This document shows, piece by piece, positions 1 to 8,784 of a DNA stretch of 32,175 bases. Each line of letters opens with the position of its first letter. The stretch's first letter is position 1. The notes beneath the pieces were generated by a model that was given only the letters and a program-made list of their open reading frames with translations, was not told the DNA's origin and ran no database searches. The position numbers and the translations under genes are program-made. The stretch comes from a candidate division FCPU426 bacterium (GTDB lineage Bacteria; Oederibacteriota; JAAXVQ01; JAUVAV01): assembly GCA_016929575.1 (NCBI GenBank), contig JAFGIQ010000099.1, positions 1 to 32,175 of the forward strand, written 5' to 3'.

Positions 1-40
1 GGGGGAATTGTCCGCAGAGGCGGATCAATTTTAAGCCCCC
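1..40. other. Hairpin at window edge
   Basis: Nested inverted repeat. GGGGG (1-5), AATTG (6-10) and TCCGC (11-15) face GCGGA (20-24), CAATT (26-30) and CCCCC (36-40), around an AGAG loop and with small bulges. No T-run follows, so it is not a textbook terminator. It may end the transcript of a gene outside the window or act in the dapA leader. The rest of the first 138 bases shows no gene. Confidence 0.3.
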
Positions 41-138
41 CCGCGTGATCCGGCAAAAGCGCGGAGGGACAAGACGGGCGCAAAGCAACGGGCAGAGCAG
101 TGGCAATCAACAAACTGTGTCAGGAAGGGGTAATGAAC

Positions 139-1017
139 ATGTTGCAAGGATCCATGGTGGCCATAGTCACGCCGTTTAAGAACGATACAATAGACGAACC
201 GGCTTTCCGCAAATTGATTGAGTTTCAGGTGGAAAACGGAACCCAGGTCATCGTGCCTTGCGGCACCACCGGGGAATCCTCCACTTTAAGCGTGGAGGAG
301 CACCACCGGGTGATAGAGATGACCGTGCAGGCGGTCAAGGGACGGGTGAAAGTCCTGGCCGGCACCGGATCGAACAATACCGTTGAGGCCGTGGAATTAA
401 CCCGGGCCGCCAAGGCCGCCGGGGCGGACGCTTCGCTGCAGATTGTCCCGTATTACAACAAGCCGACCCAGGAGGGGGTATACCGGCATTTCATGCGTAT
501 CGCTGAAGCCGCGGATTTTCCCCTGGTGCTCTATAATATTCAAAGCCGTACCGGCATCAATGTGCTGCCGGACACCATCGCCCGGCTGGCGGCAGCGTGC
601 CCGCTTTTAATCGGTGTCAAGGAGGCTTCGGGCAACCTTGAACAAATCAGCCGCTTGCATGCCCTGCTTCCTGAACAGGTCGCCATTTTATCCGGAGACG
701 ACGCCTTGACGCTTCCCATCATGGCCGTGGGCGGAAAAGGGGTTATCTCCGTAGTGGCCAATATTGCGCCCAGGCAAACCGCCGCCTGCGTGCAAAAAGC
801 ATTGGCAGGGGATTTTCACGCAGCCCTGCCGCTGCACGAAAAGCTGCTGCCGCTTATTCGCGCGCTCTTTCTAGAAACCAGCCCGGCGCCGGTTAAAGCC
901 GCGATGGAGTTTTTAGGCCTTTGTTCAGGTGAAATACGGCTGCCGCTGGTTTCAGTGACTGAAGCCACCCGCACCCAATTGCGCCAGGCAATGCAAGACT
1001 TCGGGCTGCTTTCTTAA
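139..1017 (+). CDS. dapA: 4-hydroxy-tetrahydrodipicolinate synthase
   Basis: Condenses pyruvate with aspartate semialdehyde, the first committed step of the lysine/diaminopimelate pathway; cytoplasmic TIM barrel. From this start the protein is 292 aa, the usual family length. Visible landmarks are CGTTGE near residue 41, the Tyr of LYNIQSRTG (Tyr132) and the Schiff-base lysine of LIGVKEASG (Lys161). The frame is open from a GTG at position 100, and there is another ATG at 133. The ATG at 139 is chosen because AGGAAGGGG (122-130) sits at good spacing and homologues start at MLQGSMVAIVTPF. dapB follows after 53 bases, so the two probably form one transcript. Confidence 0.95.
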   Translation: MLQGSMVAIVTPFKNDTIDEPAFRKLIEFQVENGTQVIVPCGTTGESSTLSVEEHHRVIEMTVQAVKGRVKVLAGTGSNNTVEAVELTRAAKAAGADASLQIVPYYNKPTQEGVYRHFMRIAEAADFPLVLYNIQSRTGINVLPDTIARLAAACPLLIGVKEASGNLEQISRLHALLPEQVAILSGDDALTLPIMAVGGKGVISVVANIAPRQTAACVQKALAGDFHAALPLHEKLLPLIRALFLETSPAPVKAAMEFLGLCSGEIRLPLVSVTEATRTQLRQAMQDFGLLS

Positions 1018-1070
1018 AACCAGCCGATGCGTATGGGAGGTACCGGGGCGGGAGTACAGGAGGAGAGGAC

Positions 1071-1898
1071 ATGGCGATGAAGGGGCCGAAAAGCAGGATA
1101 AAGGTGGGAGTGGCGGGTGCTGCCGGAAAAATAGGCCGCGCCCTGGTGCGGGCAGTATGTGAACACGAAGCCCTGACCTTGGCGGCAGCATGGGAAGCGC
1201 CCGGGAATGCCTTATTGGGACAGGATGCCGGACAAGTGGCCGGCGCCGGGGACACAGGCATTCCACTCACTGATCAGGCGGAGGCAGGCCTTTTGGCCAG
1301 CGACGTTGTCATTGATTTTACCAACCCGCAAAACACCGTTTTTTTGGCAACAGCCGCCCGGAAGACAGGGCGCAACCTGGTGATAGGAACAACCGGCTTG
1401 ACGGCAGAACAGCTGTACGCGGTGAAACAGGCCGCCAAAAAGACCGCCCTGGTATATGCCACCAATTTTTCAACCGGCGTGAATGTATTGTGGTTTTTGG
1501 CCCGGCAGACAGCCGCGGTTTTAGGGGAGGCCTATGACGCGGAGATTGTGGAAAGCCACCACAACCAGAAAAAAGACGCGCCCTCGGGGACCGCACTGAC
1601 ATTGTTGGAGGAGATTTGCACAGGCAAGGGTCTTGATCCCAAACAGTCGGTCCGGCACGGCCGCCTGGGACTGACCGGAGCGAGAACCCGGGAGGAAGTC
1701 GGCATCCATGCCGTCCGGGCCGGTGATATTGTGGGTGAACATGTCGCTTTGTTTGCAGGACCCGGAGAACGGCTGGAGTTGAAACATCAGGCGCATTCCC
1801 GGGATATATTTGCGCGCGGTGCAGTCCGGGCAGCGGCGTGGATAAAAGGAAAAAAACCCGGGTTTTATCGCATGTCCGATGTTTTGGGCCTGAAATAA
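1071..1898 (+). CDS. dapB: 4-hydroxy-tetrahydrodipicolinate reductase
   Basis: NAD(P)H-dependent reductase for the second step after DapA in diaminopimelate synthesis. The N-terminal Rossmann motif VGVAGAAGKIGRAL spans residues 12-25. IDFTNPQN and GTTGL follow. The signature ESHHNQKKDAPSGTA (residues 161-175) carries the catalytic His and Lys. The C-terminal LKHQAHSRDIFARGA is also typical. At 275 aa it is the normal size. The start is supported by AGGAGGAGAGG at 1058-1068. A terminator-like hairpin follows the stop, so dapAB may be its own transcript. Confidence 0.95.
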   Translation: MAMKGPKSRIKVGVAGAAGKIGRALVRAVCEHEALTLAAAWEAPGNALLGQDAGQVAGAGDTGIPLTDQAEAGLLASDVVIDFTNPQNTVFLATAARKTGRNLVIGTTGLTAEQLYAVKQAAKKTALVYATNFSTGVNVLWFLARQTAAVLGEAYDAEIVESHHNQKKDAPSGTALTLLEEICTGKGLDPKQSVRHGRLGLTGARTREEVGIHAVRAGDIVGEHVALFAGPGERLELKHQAHSRDIFARGAVRAAAWIKGKKPGFYRMSDVLGLK

Positions 1899-2206
1899 AT
1901 CCAAAGCTTGACCCCGGGAAATCCGTGGTCAGGCAGCGGATTTTTTGCTATGCTATTTTACGGTTTTTAAAAAGCGCGGGCCAAGAATGCGCCAACGGCG
2001 TCTATGATCAAGGCTGGGTGCACCTGATGTCCGGAGCGCCTGACCCGGTGTTATCAAAAGCGTGGGACCGGAGGTTTGACAGAGAAAAACCGCGTGTTGT
2101 ATCTGCCGGCAAGCGGCGGCAAACAGCAGATGGCGGCAATGATGCGGATGGCATGCAGGGGCACCGGCATCCACTGCAGAAAGCTGAACAGGAAAGGGTG
2201 TTGCAT
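1899..2206 (+). other. Intergenic stretch after dapB
   Basis: This 308-base gap starts with a probable terminator (1919-1946). Just after it, TGGTCA (1926-1931) and TATGCT (1949-1954) lie 17 bases apart and could be a weak promoter for the next gene, but each matches consensus at only four of six positions. One reading frame stays open through the gap, from 1838 to 2611. I see no homology in that upstream part and treat it as chance. Confidence 0.4.
1919..1946 (+). terminator. Likely rho-independent terminator of dapAB
   Basis: AAATCCG (1919-1925) pairs perfectly with CGGATTT (1937-1943) around an 11-base loop, and the T-run continues to 1946. It lies 21 bases after the dapB stop. The stem is short and AT-containing, so strength is uncertain. 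Confidence 0.55.
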
Positions 2207-2611
2207 ATGAGCGCCATTAAACTTGATCGCAAAGGCATTATCATGCTGGGATACGGGATTGTGGACGTGGAAATCACCCGCAACAATGTGTGGCAGGCGG
2301 TGATTGAACCCATTAAAGACGGCCAATATTCCCGCAAACTCAAGCAGCTGTTGAAAAAAAACATAGCAGAACCCGAAGCCAGGAGTATTTACCAGGAAAT
2401 CCTCAATTACAAATGGCTGCAAACGGAAAACCTGGTAAAAGTGGGAAAGCTGGAAGCCGGTTCATCCTTGACCTTGCAGGAAGCGGCCCTGGAATGGATG
2501 AAAGACCATTATCCGGCCTGGAAAGCGGCGCGCCCCACCTCCTGGGAGCTTTCCGATCATTCAGATGAACGGGACCTGGAAGACCTTGATCTTGAGGAAG
2601 ATGAGATCTAG
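2207..2611 (+). CDS. Small acidic protein of unknown function
   Basis: I do not recognise this 134-aa protein. It starts MSAIKLDRKGIIMLGYGIVD. The middle is helical-looking and lysine-rich. It ends in a strongly acidic tail (DERDLEDLDLEEDEI), with no signal peptide and no membrane segment. The start is chosen for GGAAAGGG at 2191-2198, nine bases upstream; the open frame continues upstream to 1838, so a longer form is not excluded. It ends in TAG. It sits between dapB and folK, but nothing in the sequence ties it to either pathway. GC-rich codon use like its neighbours suggests a resident gene. Confidence 0.6.
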   Translation: MSAIKLDRKGIIMLGYGIVDVEITRNNVWQAVIEPIKDGQYSRKLKQLLKKNIAEPEARSIYQEILNYKWLQTENLVKVGKLEAGSSLTLQEAALEWMKDHYPAWKAARPTSWELSDHSDERDLEDLDLEEDEI

Positions 2612-2671
2612 CCGCTGCCGGAAAAACGGCCGCAGGCCGGATGACATCCGCCGGTTGGCGAAAGCCGGCTG

Positions 2672-3217
2672 ATGCACCGGGTGTATTTGGGACTGGGGGC
2701 GAATCTGGGCAATCCCAGGGAGCAGCTGCGGTGGGCGGTGGGGCAATTGAACCGGGCGCAGGGGATGAAAGTGGTGCAGGTGTCCTCCTTGTATCAAACC
2801 ATCCCTGTGGGAGGGGGCCCTCAGCCGGATTATCTCAATGCGGCGGTTGCTGCCCAAACCAGCAAAGCCCCGCGGGAGGTCCTGAAGCAGGTCCTGGCCC
2901 TGGAAGAGAAAATAGGGCGCGTCCGCATCACCAAGAACGCTCCCCGCTTATTGGATATCGATGTGTTGTTATATAACAACGCCATTATTGCAGAGCCGGA
3001 TTTGCAGGTGCCTCATTATGACTTGGCGCGACGGGCTTTTGTGCTTGTTCCGCTGGCGGAAATAGCCCCCCGGTTGCAGCATCCTGTCTGCAAGCAAACC
3101 ATGGGGGAGTTGCTGGGAAAGATTTCCCGGGCAGGAACGCGTTGCATTGCGGCCGGCTCCGGCTGGGCCGGGCTTGACAAGGAGTTTTTTCCATGGAAGC
3201 GAACCGCTACATCATAA
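2672..3217 (+). CDS. folK: HPPK, folate pterin pyrophosphokinase
   Basis: 2-amino-4-hydroxy-6-hydroxymethyldihydropteridine diphosphokinase transfers pyrophosphate from ATP to the pterin in folate synthesis. The family start GLGANLGNP is at residues 7-15. The Mg-binding Asp pair is in PRLLDIDVLLY (Asp95, Asp97). PHYDLARRAFVLVPLAEIAP follows at about 114-133. At 181 aa it is slightly longer than the approximately 160-aa core, and the C-terminal extension overlaps the next gene by 25 bases. The overlap with the deoxynucleoside kinase suggests translational coupling. Confidence 0.93.
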   Translation: MHRVYLGLGANLGNPREQLRWAVGQLNRAQGMKVVQVSSLYQTIPVGGGPQPDYLNAAVAAQTSKAPREVLKQVLALEEKIGRVRITKNAPRLLDIDVLLYNNAIIAEPDLQVPHYDLARRAFVLVPLAEIAPRLQHPVCKQTMGELLGKISRAGTRCIAAGSGWAGLDKEFFPWKRTATS

Positions 3218-3837
3218 TCGAAGGCGTGCTGGGCGTCGGCAAAAGCAGCCTGGGTGAAAGCCTGGCCAAGGAATTTAATGCACGGCTGGTGATGGAAGCG
3301 GCCGAGGACAACCCTTTTCTGTCCAAATTTTACCAGGATATGAAAGGGTATGCTTTTCAAACGCAGATATTTTTCCTGCTCAACCGCTATCGCCAGCAGC
3401 ACGAGCTGGCCCAGGGAGATCTCTTTAAAAGGAACATTATCTGCGATTACCTGTTTACCAAGGACCGCATTTTTGCCTATCTGACCTTGGATGAAAATGA
3501 ATTGAATCTTTACGAGCGGCTGTGCGGGCTTTTGCATGAACATTTTTTAAAGCCGGACCTGGTCATTTATCTGCAGGCCTCCACGGAGGTTTTGCTGCAG
3601 CGGCTGGCCCTGCGCGGCCGCCATTTTGAAAAAAACATCGGGCGGGAATATCTGGAGCGCGTCAACCAGGCATACAACCATTACTTCTTTCACTATCAAG
3701 AGACCCCGCTGCTGGTGGTCAACACCAATGATATTGATTTTGTGAACAGCAAGCAGGACTTGGACGATCTGGTAAAACAGATCCGTGCCATGGGCAAGGG
3801 CACCCAGTATTACAATCCTGTCGGATATCAGGAGTAA
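3193..3837 (+). CDS. Deoxynucleoside kinase, deoxyadenosine/deoxyguanosine-type
   Basis: P-loop kinase that phosphorylates deoxynucleosides for dNTP salvage. The Walker A motif GVLGVGKS spans residues 11-18. DYLFTKDRIFAYLTL (85-99) matches the substrate/ERS-motif region of the dNK family, and the arginine-rich lid is LQRLALRGRHFEKNIG (about 134-149). The length of 214 aa is typical. AAGGAG at 3179-3184 marks the start, inside the end of folK. The exact base specificity cannot be read from sequence; a folK neighbour is common for this subgroup as I remember it. Confidence 0.88.
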   Translation: MEANRYIIIEGVLGVGKSSLGESLAKEFNARLVMEAAEDNPFLSKFYQDMKGYAFQTQIFFLLNRYRQQHELAQGDLFKRNIICDYLFTKDRIFAYLTLDENELNLYERLCGLLHEHFLKPDLVIYLQASTEVLLQRLALRGRHFEKNIGREYLERVNQAYNHYFFHYQETPLLVVNTNDIDFVNSKQDLDDLVKQIRAMGKGTQYYNPVGYQE

Positions 3838-3844
3838 ACAAACG

Positions 3845-4642
3845 ATGGCTTTTACTACGCGGCATCTGGCCGAATGGAAGGCAAAGGGCGAGCGCTTCAC
3901 CATGCTGACGGCATACGATTACTCCTGGGCCCGCCTGGTGTCCGCAGCCGGAGTTCCCGTCATCTTAGTCGGCGATTCACTGGGGCAGGTGGTGCTGGGG
4001 TATAAAAATACCCTGCCGGTAACCATGGCTGATATGGTGCACCATACCGCCGCCGTGGTGCGCGGAGCCCCGGAAAGCCTGGTGGTGGCGGACATGCCCT
4101 TTTTATCGTATCAGGTATCCACCACCGACGCCATCCGTAATGCCGGCCGGCTCATCCAGGAAGGCGGCGCCCAGGCGGTCAAACTGGAAGGCGGCGAAGA
4201 CATGGCCGAAGTCGTAGCCGCGCTGGTGCGTGCGGATATCGCGGTGATGGGGCATATCGGGCTGACGCCGCAGGCCGTACACCAATTGGGCGGTTACCGC
4301 ACCCAAGCCGTGGACGAGGCGGGACAGCAGCGGTTATTGGCCGACGCCCGGGCGCTGGAGCAGGCCGGGGTGTTTGCCCTGGTGCTGGAGAAGGTGCCGG
4401 CTGCCGCTGCCGCCGCGGTGACGCAGGCGTTGGCCATTCCGACCATAGGCTGCGGCGCCGGGCCGGCTTGCGACGGCCAGGTGCTGGTCACCTATGATTT
4501 GCTGGGGGTTTTTAGCGATTATAAACCCAGTTTTGTCAAACGCTACGCGGAATTGGGCAAGACAGCCGTGGAGGCGATGTCTGCTTTTTGTGAAGAAGTC
4601 CGGAATGGAATTTTTCCAACAGATGGGGGAAAAACACCATGA
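3845..4642 (+). CDS. panB: 3-methyl-2-oxobutanoate hydroxymethyltransferase
   Basis: Makes ketopantoate from alpha-ketoisovalerate using 5,10-methylene-tetrahydrofolate, the first step of the pantoate branch of pantothenate synthesis. It is 265 aa, the family's usual size. Metal- and substrate-binding residues are seen in LVGDSLGQ (Asp44) and ADMPFLSY (Asp83). AVKLEGG (Lys113) and LVLEKVP (Glu182) are also conserved. The C-terminal IGCGAGPACDGQVLV is diagnostic. The ATG at 3845 follows AGGAG at 3830-3834; an in-frame ATG at 3785 lies inside the kinase gene and is rejected. Its stop overlaps the panC start (ATGA). Confidence 0.95.
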   Translation: MAFTTRHLAEWKAKGERFTMLTAYDYSWARLVSAAGVPVILVGDSLGQVVLGYKNTLPVTMADMVHHTAAVVRGAPESLVVADMPFLSYQVSTTDAIRNAGRLIQEGGAQAVKLEGGEDMAEVVAALVRADIAVMGHIGLTPQAVHQLGGYRTQAVDEAGQQRLLADARALEQAGVFALVLEKVPAAAAAAVTQALAIPTIGCGAGPACDGQVLVTYDLLGVFSDYKPSFVKRYAELGKTAVEAMSAFCEEVRNGIFPTDGGKTP

Positions 4643-5574
4643 TTGCGGAAAAAGTCCCTGTTACCACCCAGCCTGGGCCGGTAAAGCCCAAACGCGCTTC
4701 ACAACTGAAGATCATCCCCGCGGCAAAAGAATTGCAAACCGTGGTGGAAAGATGGCGCCGGGGAAGGAAAAAAATAGGTTTGGTGCCGACTATGGGCGCC
4801 CTCCATGACGGGCACCTTTCCCTGATACGGGAGGCCAGAAAAACCTGCGACCGGGTCATTGTGTCCATTTATGTGAATCCCATCCAGTTTGGACCCCAGG
4901 AGGACCTGGCGGATTATCCCAGGGACGCAAAGCGCGACATCCGGCTTTTACGGGCGGAAAAAGTCGATTGTCTCTTCACGCCCACGGATGAAGAAATGTA
5001 CCCGGCCGGATTTGACACCCGGGTGGTGGTCAATGAAAAATACACCAAGCCTTTGTGCGGCGAATCCCGTCCGCAGCTTTTCGTGGGCGTGGCGACGGTT
5101 GTTGCCAAACTGCTGGCTTTAACCAGGCCGCAGAGGGCTTTTTTCGGACAGAAGGATTATCAGCAATGTCTGGTCGTTACGCGTTTGGCGGCGGACTTGA
5201 ATACAGGCTGTGAAATAGTGATGCTGCCTGTTGTCCGGGAAACGGATGGTTTGGCCAAAAGTTCGCGCAATGTCTATTTGAACGAGGATGAGCGCAGGGC
5301 GGCTCCGGCCATTTACCAGGCCTTGAAACTGGCGGAAGGCATGCTGCAGGTCGGCGAGCGCAATCCCCAGGCGCTGCTGGAAGCTGTGCGCAAACGTTTG
5401 CGCAGCGAGTCGTTGATCCAGATCGAATACGTGTCGGCGAAAAACGCCGACACGCTGGAAGATTTAAACATACTGGCCGGGAGGGTGCTGGTGGCCATTG
5501 CCGTGCGACTGGGCAAGGCGCGCTTGATAGACAACAGCATTGTGGCGGTGCCGACGGGAAGTGGCTCAAAATGA
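4639..5574 (+). CDS. panC: Pantothenate synthetase
   Basis: ATP-dependent ligation of pantoate and beta-alanine. The nucleotidyltransferase HIGH-like motif is PTMGALHDGHLSLI (His56, His59), followed by SIYVNPIQFGPQEDLADYPR. FFGQKDYQQ and the KMSKS-like LAKSSRNVYL (about 205-214) are present. It is 311 aa, with about 22 extra N-terminal residues rich in Pro and Lys. The usual RPxHFxGV motif reads RPQLFVGV at about residues 144-151, so the His is replaced by Leu. Overlaps panB by four bases and panD by four bases, indicating a coupled panBCD unit. Confidence 0.94.
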   Translation: MIAEKVPVTTQPGPVKPKRASQLKIIPAAKELQTVVERWRRGRKKIGLVPTMGALHDGHLSLIREARKTCDRVIVSIYVNPIQFGPQEDLADYPRDAKRDIRLLRAEKVDCLFTPTDEEMYPAGFDTRVVVNEKYTKPLCGESRPQLFVGVATVVAKLLALTRPQRAFFGQKDYQQCLVVTRLAADLNTGCEIVMLPVVRETDGLAKSSRNVYLNEDERRAAPAIYQALKLAEGMLQVGERNPQALLEAVRKRLRSESLIQIEYVSAKNADTLEDLNILAGRVLVAIAVRLGKARLIDNSIVAVPTGSGSK

Positions 5575-5984
5575 GGAGAAGCATGATGAAATCAAAGATA
5601 CACCGGGCCACGGTGACCGGCGCGCATCTGCACTATATGGGCAGCATCACCATCGACCGCGCCTTGTGCGAAGCAGTCGACCTGCTGCCGCAGGAGCGGG
5701 TCCATGTTTTGAATTTGGACAATGGTGCGCGGGTGGAAACCTACGTGATTCCCGGCAAGCGCCGGTCAGGGCAGGTCCGCATCAACGGCGCCGCGGCCCG
5801 CTTTTTTTCCAAGCATGACCGCATTATTATCATCGCCTATGCCGAGGTGGAGGACAAGGAATTGAAAGGATTTAAATCCCGCGTGGCCTTTGTGGACAAG
5901 CACAACCGTCTGTTGAAGATTCGCGAGGCGGCGGTACGGCAGCACCGCCTTTCACTTTCAGCCAGCAAGGGGAAAACCGCATGA
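5571..5984 (+). CDS. panD: Aspartate 1-decarboxylase
   Basis: Pyruvoyl-dependent enzyme that turns aspartate into beta-alanine for PanC. The self-cleavage site YMGSITID places Gly24-Ser25 at the E. coli position when translation starts at 5571, and the N-terminus MRRSMMKSKIHR resembles the E. coli N-terminus; this decides the start. A GAGGAG at 5573-5578 could also serve an ATG at 5586. ARVETYVIPGKRRSGQVRINGAAA follows the family, including the Gly/Ala-rich segment. The length of 137 aa includes a short basic tail. Overlaps both neighbours by ATGA. Confidence 0.94.
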   Translation: MRRSMMKSKIHRATVTGAHLHYMGSITIDRALCEAVDLLPQERVHVLNLDNGARVETYVIPGKRRSGQVRINGAAARFFSKHDRIIIIAYAEVEDKELKGFKSRVAFVDKHNRLLKIREAAVRQHRLSLSASKGKTA

Positions 5985-6916
5985 ACAAAAGCATATGCAT
6001 GGATGTGGCCAATGCCAAACAGGAGAAGCAGAGGATTTTGAAGTGGAAGGCGTTGCGCCGGGCGCTGATTATTGCCCATAATTACCAGCCCGAGGAAATA
6101 CAGGAGTTGGCGGATTATACCGGCGATTCCCTGGAGCTGGCGCGCTTGGCTGCGCAGACCGACGCTGAAGTCATTGCCTGTGCCGGCGTGATCTTTATGG
6201 CCGAGAGCGCCAAGATCCTCTCCCCGCAAAAAACCGTGCTCCTGCCGGTGCCGGAAGCAGGCTGCCCCCTGGCCGATACCATTACAGCCGAGGATCTGCG
6301 CCGGGCGCGCCAGCAGCATCCCCAGGCAGCCGTCGTGGTCTACGTCAATTCACCGGCTGAAGTCAAAGCGCTGGCTGATGTATGCTGTACTTCGGCCAAT
6401 GCCATTGCCGTGGTCAATGCCGTGCCCCAGGCAGAGGTCATCCTGGCGCCGGATAAAAACCTGGCGGATTGGGTGGCGCGGCATACGGAAAAACGCGTCA
6501 TTCCCTGGCCGGGCAGCTGCTGCACGCACAACGCGGTTCGCCTCGAAGCAGTGGAGGCGGCCCGGAAGGCGCATCCGCAGGCCAGCGTACTGGTGCATCC
6601 CGAATGCAGGCCGGAGGTGTGCGCGCGTGCGGACGCAGTCTTGTCCACTTCCCAGATGCTTCGCCAGGCGCGGGCGGATGCCAATCTGGAATTCATCATT
6701 GGCACCGAGATAGGGCTTTTATACCGCCTGCGCAAGGAAAATCCGGAAAAACTATTTTATCCTTTATCCGAGGGCATGGTTTGCGCAAGCATGAAATTGA
6801 CCACCTTGCGGCATCTGGGGGACGCCCTGGAATTCATGCCGCAAAAAGTGGAAGTGCCCGAGGAAGTCCGCAGCCGGGCTTTTCAGGCGCTGGAAGCCAT
6901 GTTGCGCATCCAATGA
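5981..6916 (+). CDS. nadA: Quinolinate synthase A
   Basis: Condenses iminoaspartate with dihydroxyacetone phosphate to quinolinate for NAD synthesis, using a 4Fe-4S cluster. AHNYQPEEIQELADYTGDSLELA (about 32-54) is the family's substrate loop. Cysteine candidates for the cluster are in the ADVCCTSANA, HPECRPEVC and GMVCASMK segments. It is the shorter, approximately 310-aa form of the family. It overlaps panD by ATGA and is followed 41 bases later by nadX, whose product is the likely source of iminoaspartate, since no nadB is present in the window. Confidence 0.95.
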   Translation: MNKSICMDVANAKQEKQRILKWKALRRALIIAHNYQPEEIQELADYTGDSLELARLAAQTDAEVIACAGVIFMAESAKILSPQKTVLLPVPEAGCPLADTITAEDLRRARQQHPQAAVVVYVNSPAEVKALADVCCTSANAIAVVNAVPQAEVILAPDKNLADWVARHTEKRVIPWPGSCCTHNAVRLEAVEAARKAHPQASVLVHPECRPEVCARADAVLSTSQMLRQARADANLEFIIGTEIGLLYRLRKENPEKLFYPLSEGMVCASMKLTTLRHLGDALEFMPQKVEVPEEVRSRAFQALEAMLRIQ

Positions 6917-6957
6917 ACGCCGGCGTCCCATACCAATCAAGCCCAAGCGGGTAATGC

Positions 6958-7776
6958 ATGCAAAAACGCCTGAAGATCGGAATTATCGGTTGCGGAGCCA
7001 TAGGCGGGCAACTGGCCAAAGCATTGTCGCAAAAGCGTCCGGCGGGCGTCCGCCTTGCCGCCTTGACAGACGTGGAGGCTGACCGGGCCCGCCGGCTTGC
7101 CCGGCGGATGCGGCCGCGGCCGGCGGTAGTATCTTTGGCAGGAGCCGTTAAAACCTGCGACCTGCTGGTGGAGGCTGCGGGCGCCCAGGCGCTGCCGGAT
7201 GTCATTGCCGCGGTTCTGCGCGCGCGCAAACAACTTTTGTGTCTTTCCGTAGGAGCCTTCATTAAACATCCGGAGTGGCTGGAGCTGTTTTGCCGGCGGG
7301 GGGTAGGCCTGCATTTTCCTTCCGGCGCCATTACGGGATTGGACAGCCTGAAAGCAGCCTCGGCCGCGGGCCTGATCCACCGGGTTCGCCTGGAAACCAG
7401 GAAACCGCCTGCCGGGCTTGCCGGGGCGCCTTTTTTCCGCAGGAGCAAAATGGATCCCATGAATTTAAAAAAGCCCCTTCGGATTTTTTCCGGGTCCGCG
7501 CGCCAAGCCATCCGCTTGTTCCCGGCCAATGTCAATGTGGCCGCGGCCGTGGCCTTGTTGGGCATCGGGCCGGACCGGACCCGCGTGGATATTGTGGCTG
7601 ACCCCAAGACGCGGCGGAACACACACACCCTGGAAGTCACGGGGAGTTTTGGGCGGTTTGTCACCGTGACCGAAAATGTCCCTTCAGCGGAAAATCCCAA
7701 AACCAGCATGCTGGCCGCCGCTTCGGCATTGGCGGTTTTGCTGGCCATTGGGCAAGGCAACCACCGCGGCACGTAA
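6958..7776 (+). CDS. nadX: Aspartate dehydrogenase, NadX-type
   Basis: NAD(P)-dependent oxidation of L-aspartate to iminoaspartate, replacing NadB. The Rossmann motif IGIIGCGAIGGQLAKAL begins at residue 7. Family blocks are SGAITGLDSLKAA (about 122-134), TRKPP, FPANVNVAAAVALLGIG and the C-terminal ENPKTSMLAAASALAVL. The protein is 272 aa. No strong ribosome site precedes the ATG at 6958. The position right after nadA supports the NAD role. No cysteine ligands or membrane segments are seen. Confidence 0.88.
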   Translation: MQKRLKIGIIGCGAIGGQLAKALSQKRPAGVRLAALTDVEADRARRLARRMRPRPAVVSLAGAVKTCDLLVEAAGAQALPDVIAAVLRARKQLLCLSVGAFIKHPEWLELFCRRGVGLHFPSGAITGLDSLKAASAAGLIHRVRLETRKPPAGLAGAPFFRRSKMDPMNLKKPLRIFSGSARQAIRLFPANVNVAAAVALLGIGPDRTRVDIVADPKTRRNTHTLEVTGSFGRFVTVTENVPSAENPKTSMLAAASALAVLLAIGQGNHRGT

Positions 7777-7955
7777 AGCCGATTTGCCGGTCATTTCTTG
7801 ACAACGAAAAAAGTTTCAAATGTTCATCCGCAAAGGGCAGGCCAACGTCGCAGTGGCAGTGCCATGTTGACAGTGATAGAATAACATGCCGGCACATATA
7901 CGCGCAATTTGGGCCGCAATGATACCGGTACATTCCGCAGCAGGATGATGCCATC

Positions 7956-8693
7956 ATGTTGTTGAAAAAAATCCCACTCTGCCTGACTCTGCCCGAGGCG
8001 GGCGAAAACATTCCGCCCGGATGGATGGATGCAGTTCCCGGAACCACTTTTCCAGAACAGCAGGCCCTGGCAAGGATTTTTGATATATCCGGGCGCCTGG
8101 AGTTTTTCATTAAAGCCGACATGCCGCCTGCCTGGCTGAAAGTGGACGCCCCCCGGAGGGAGGCGGTGCCGGACACCATGCCTGGCCAAAAGCGCGCATT
8201 GCACGCCCTGGGCCGAACACTGCTCGCACAGTATTATGCGCCGTATCACGCGCGGATTAAAAAGGCGGTTGCCAGCCCAAAAATGCGCGTTGGCCTGGAT
8301 TGCCACTGCTTTGTTTCCCGGCCCTGGCCCCGGGAAGAGGGGAGGCCTTTGCAACCGATTATCTGCCTCGGGAACAACGGGGATTTCATGGGCGAATCCC
8401 GTTCAGGCGCCGGAGGCACCACGTGTCCGCCGGATATGATCCGCGACCTGCGCGACTTGATGGCAGCCCGGTTTGCGGACGAAAGAGGACAGGTGCTGCT
8501 TAACACTCCGGTCACGGGCGGCTACACCATTAAGAAGTACGCCACGCGCAAAAAGCCCTGGATCCGGATGGATATTGCCAGGCACATGCTGGTTTCTGCC
8601 GACGGGCAGATCAACCACAAACGCCTGGCTGCCTGGCGGGACAAGATGGAGAGCATAGCGGTGTTATTCTGCAAACTGCAAGGCTGGATGTGA
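7956..8693 (+). CDS. N-formylglutamate amidohydrolase-like protein
   Basis: Resembles the N-formylglutamate amidohydrolase (HutG/FGase) family, zinc-dependent amidases. Supporting blocks are VGLDCHCF (Asp115, His117), ICLGNNGDFMGE (about 136-147), TPVTGGYTIKKYA with its Gly-Gly (188-189) and PWIRMDIARHML (201-212). At 245 aa it is near family size. No hut genes are nearby, so histidine degradation is not supported and the substrate is unknown. The start is uncertain: only a weak AGGAT-like site lies upstream of 7956. The 179-base gap before it contains an imperfect CATGTT...AACATG inverted repeat near 7863-7888 but no clear promoter. Confidence 0.7.
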   Translation: MLLKKIPLCLTLPEAGENIPPGWMDAVPGTTFPEQQALARIFDISGRLEFFIKADMPPAWLKVDAPRREAVPDTMPGQKRALHALGRTLLAQYYAPYHARIKKAVASPKMRVGLDCHCFVSRPWPREEGRPLQPIICLGNNGDFMGESRSGAGGTTCPPDMIRDLRDLMAARFADERGQVLLNTPVTGGYTIKKYATRKKPWIRMDIARHMLVSADGQINHKRLAAWRDKMESIAVLFCKLQGWM

Positions 8694-8784
8694 AGGCCTG
8701 GGTGCAAACACCTGCGGAGAAGATATTTCCGGCTGCCGGAGTCTTGACCGCAGAAAATTAAGCGGGACGGTGCGGAGGGGCAGG

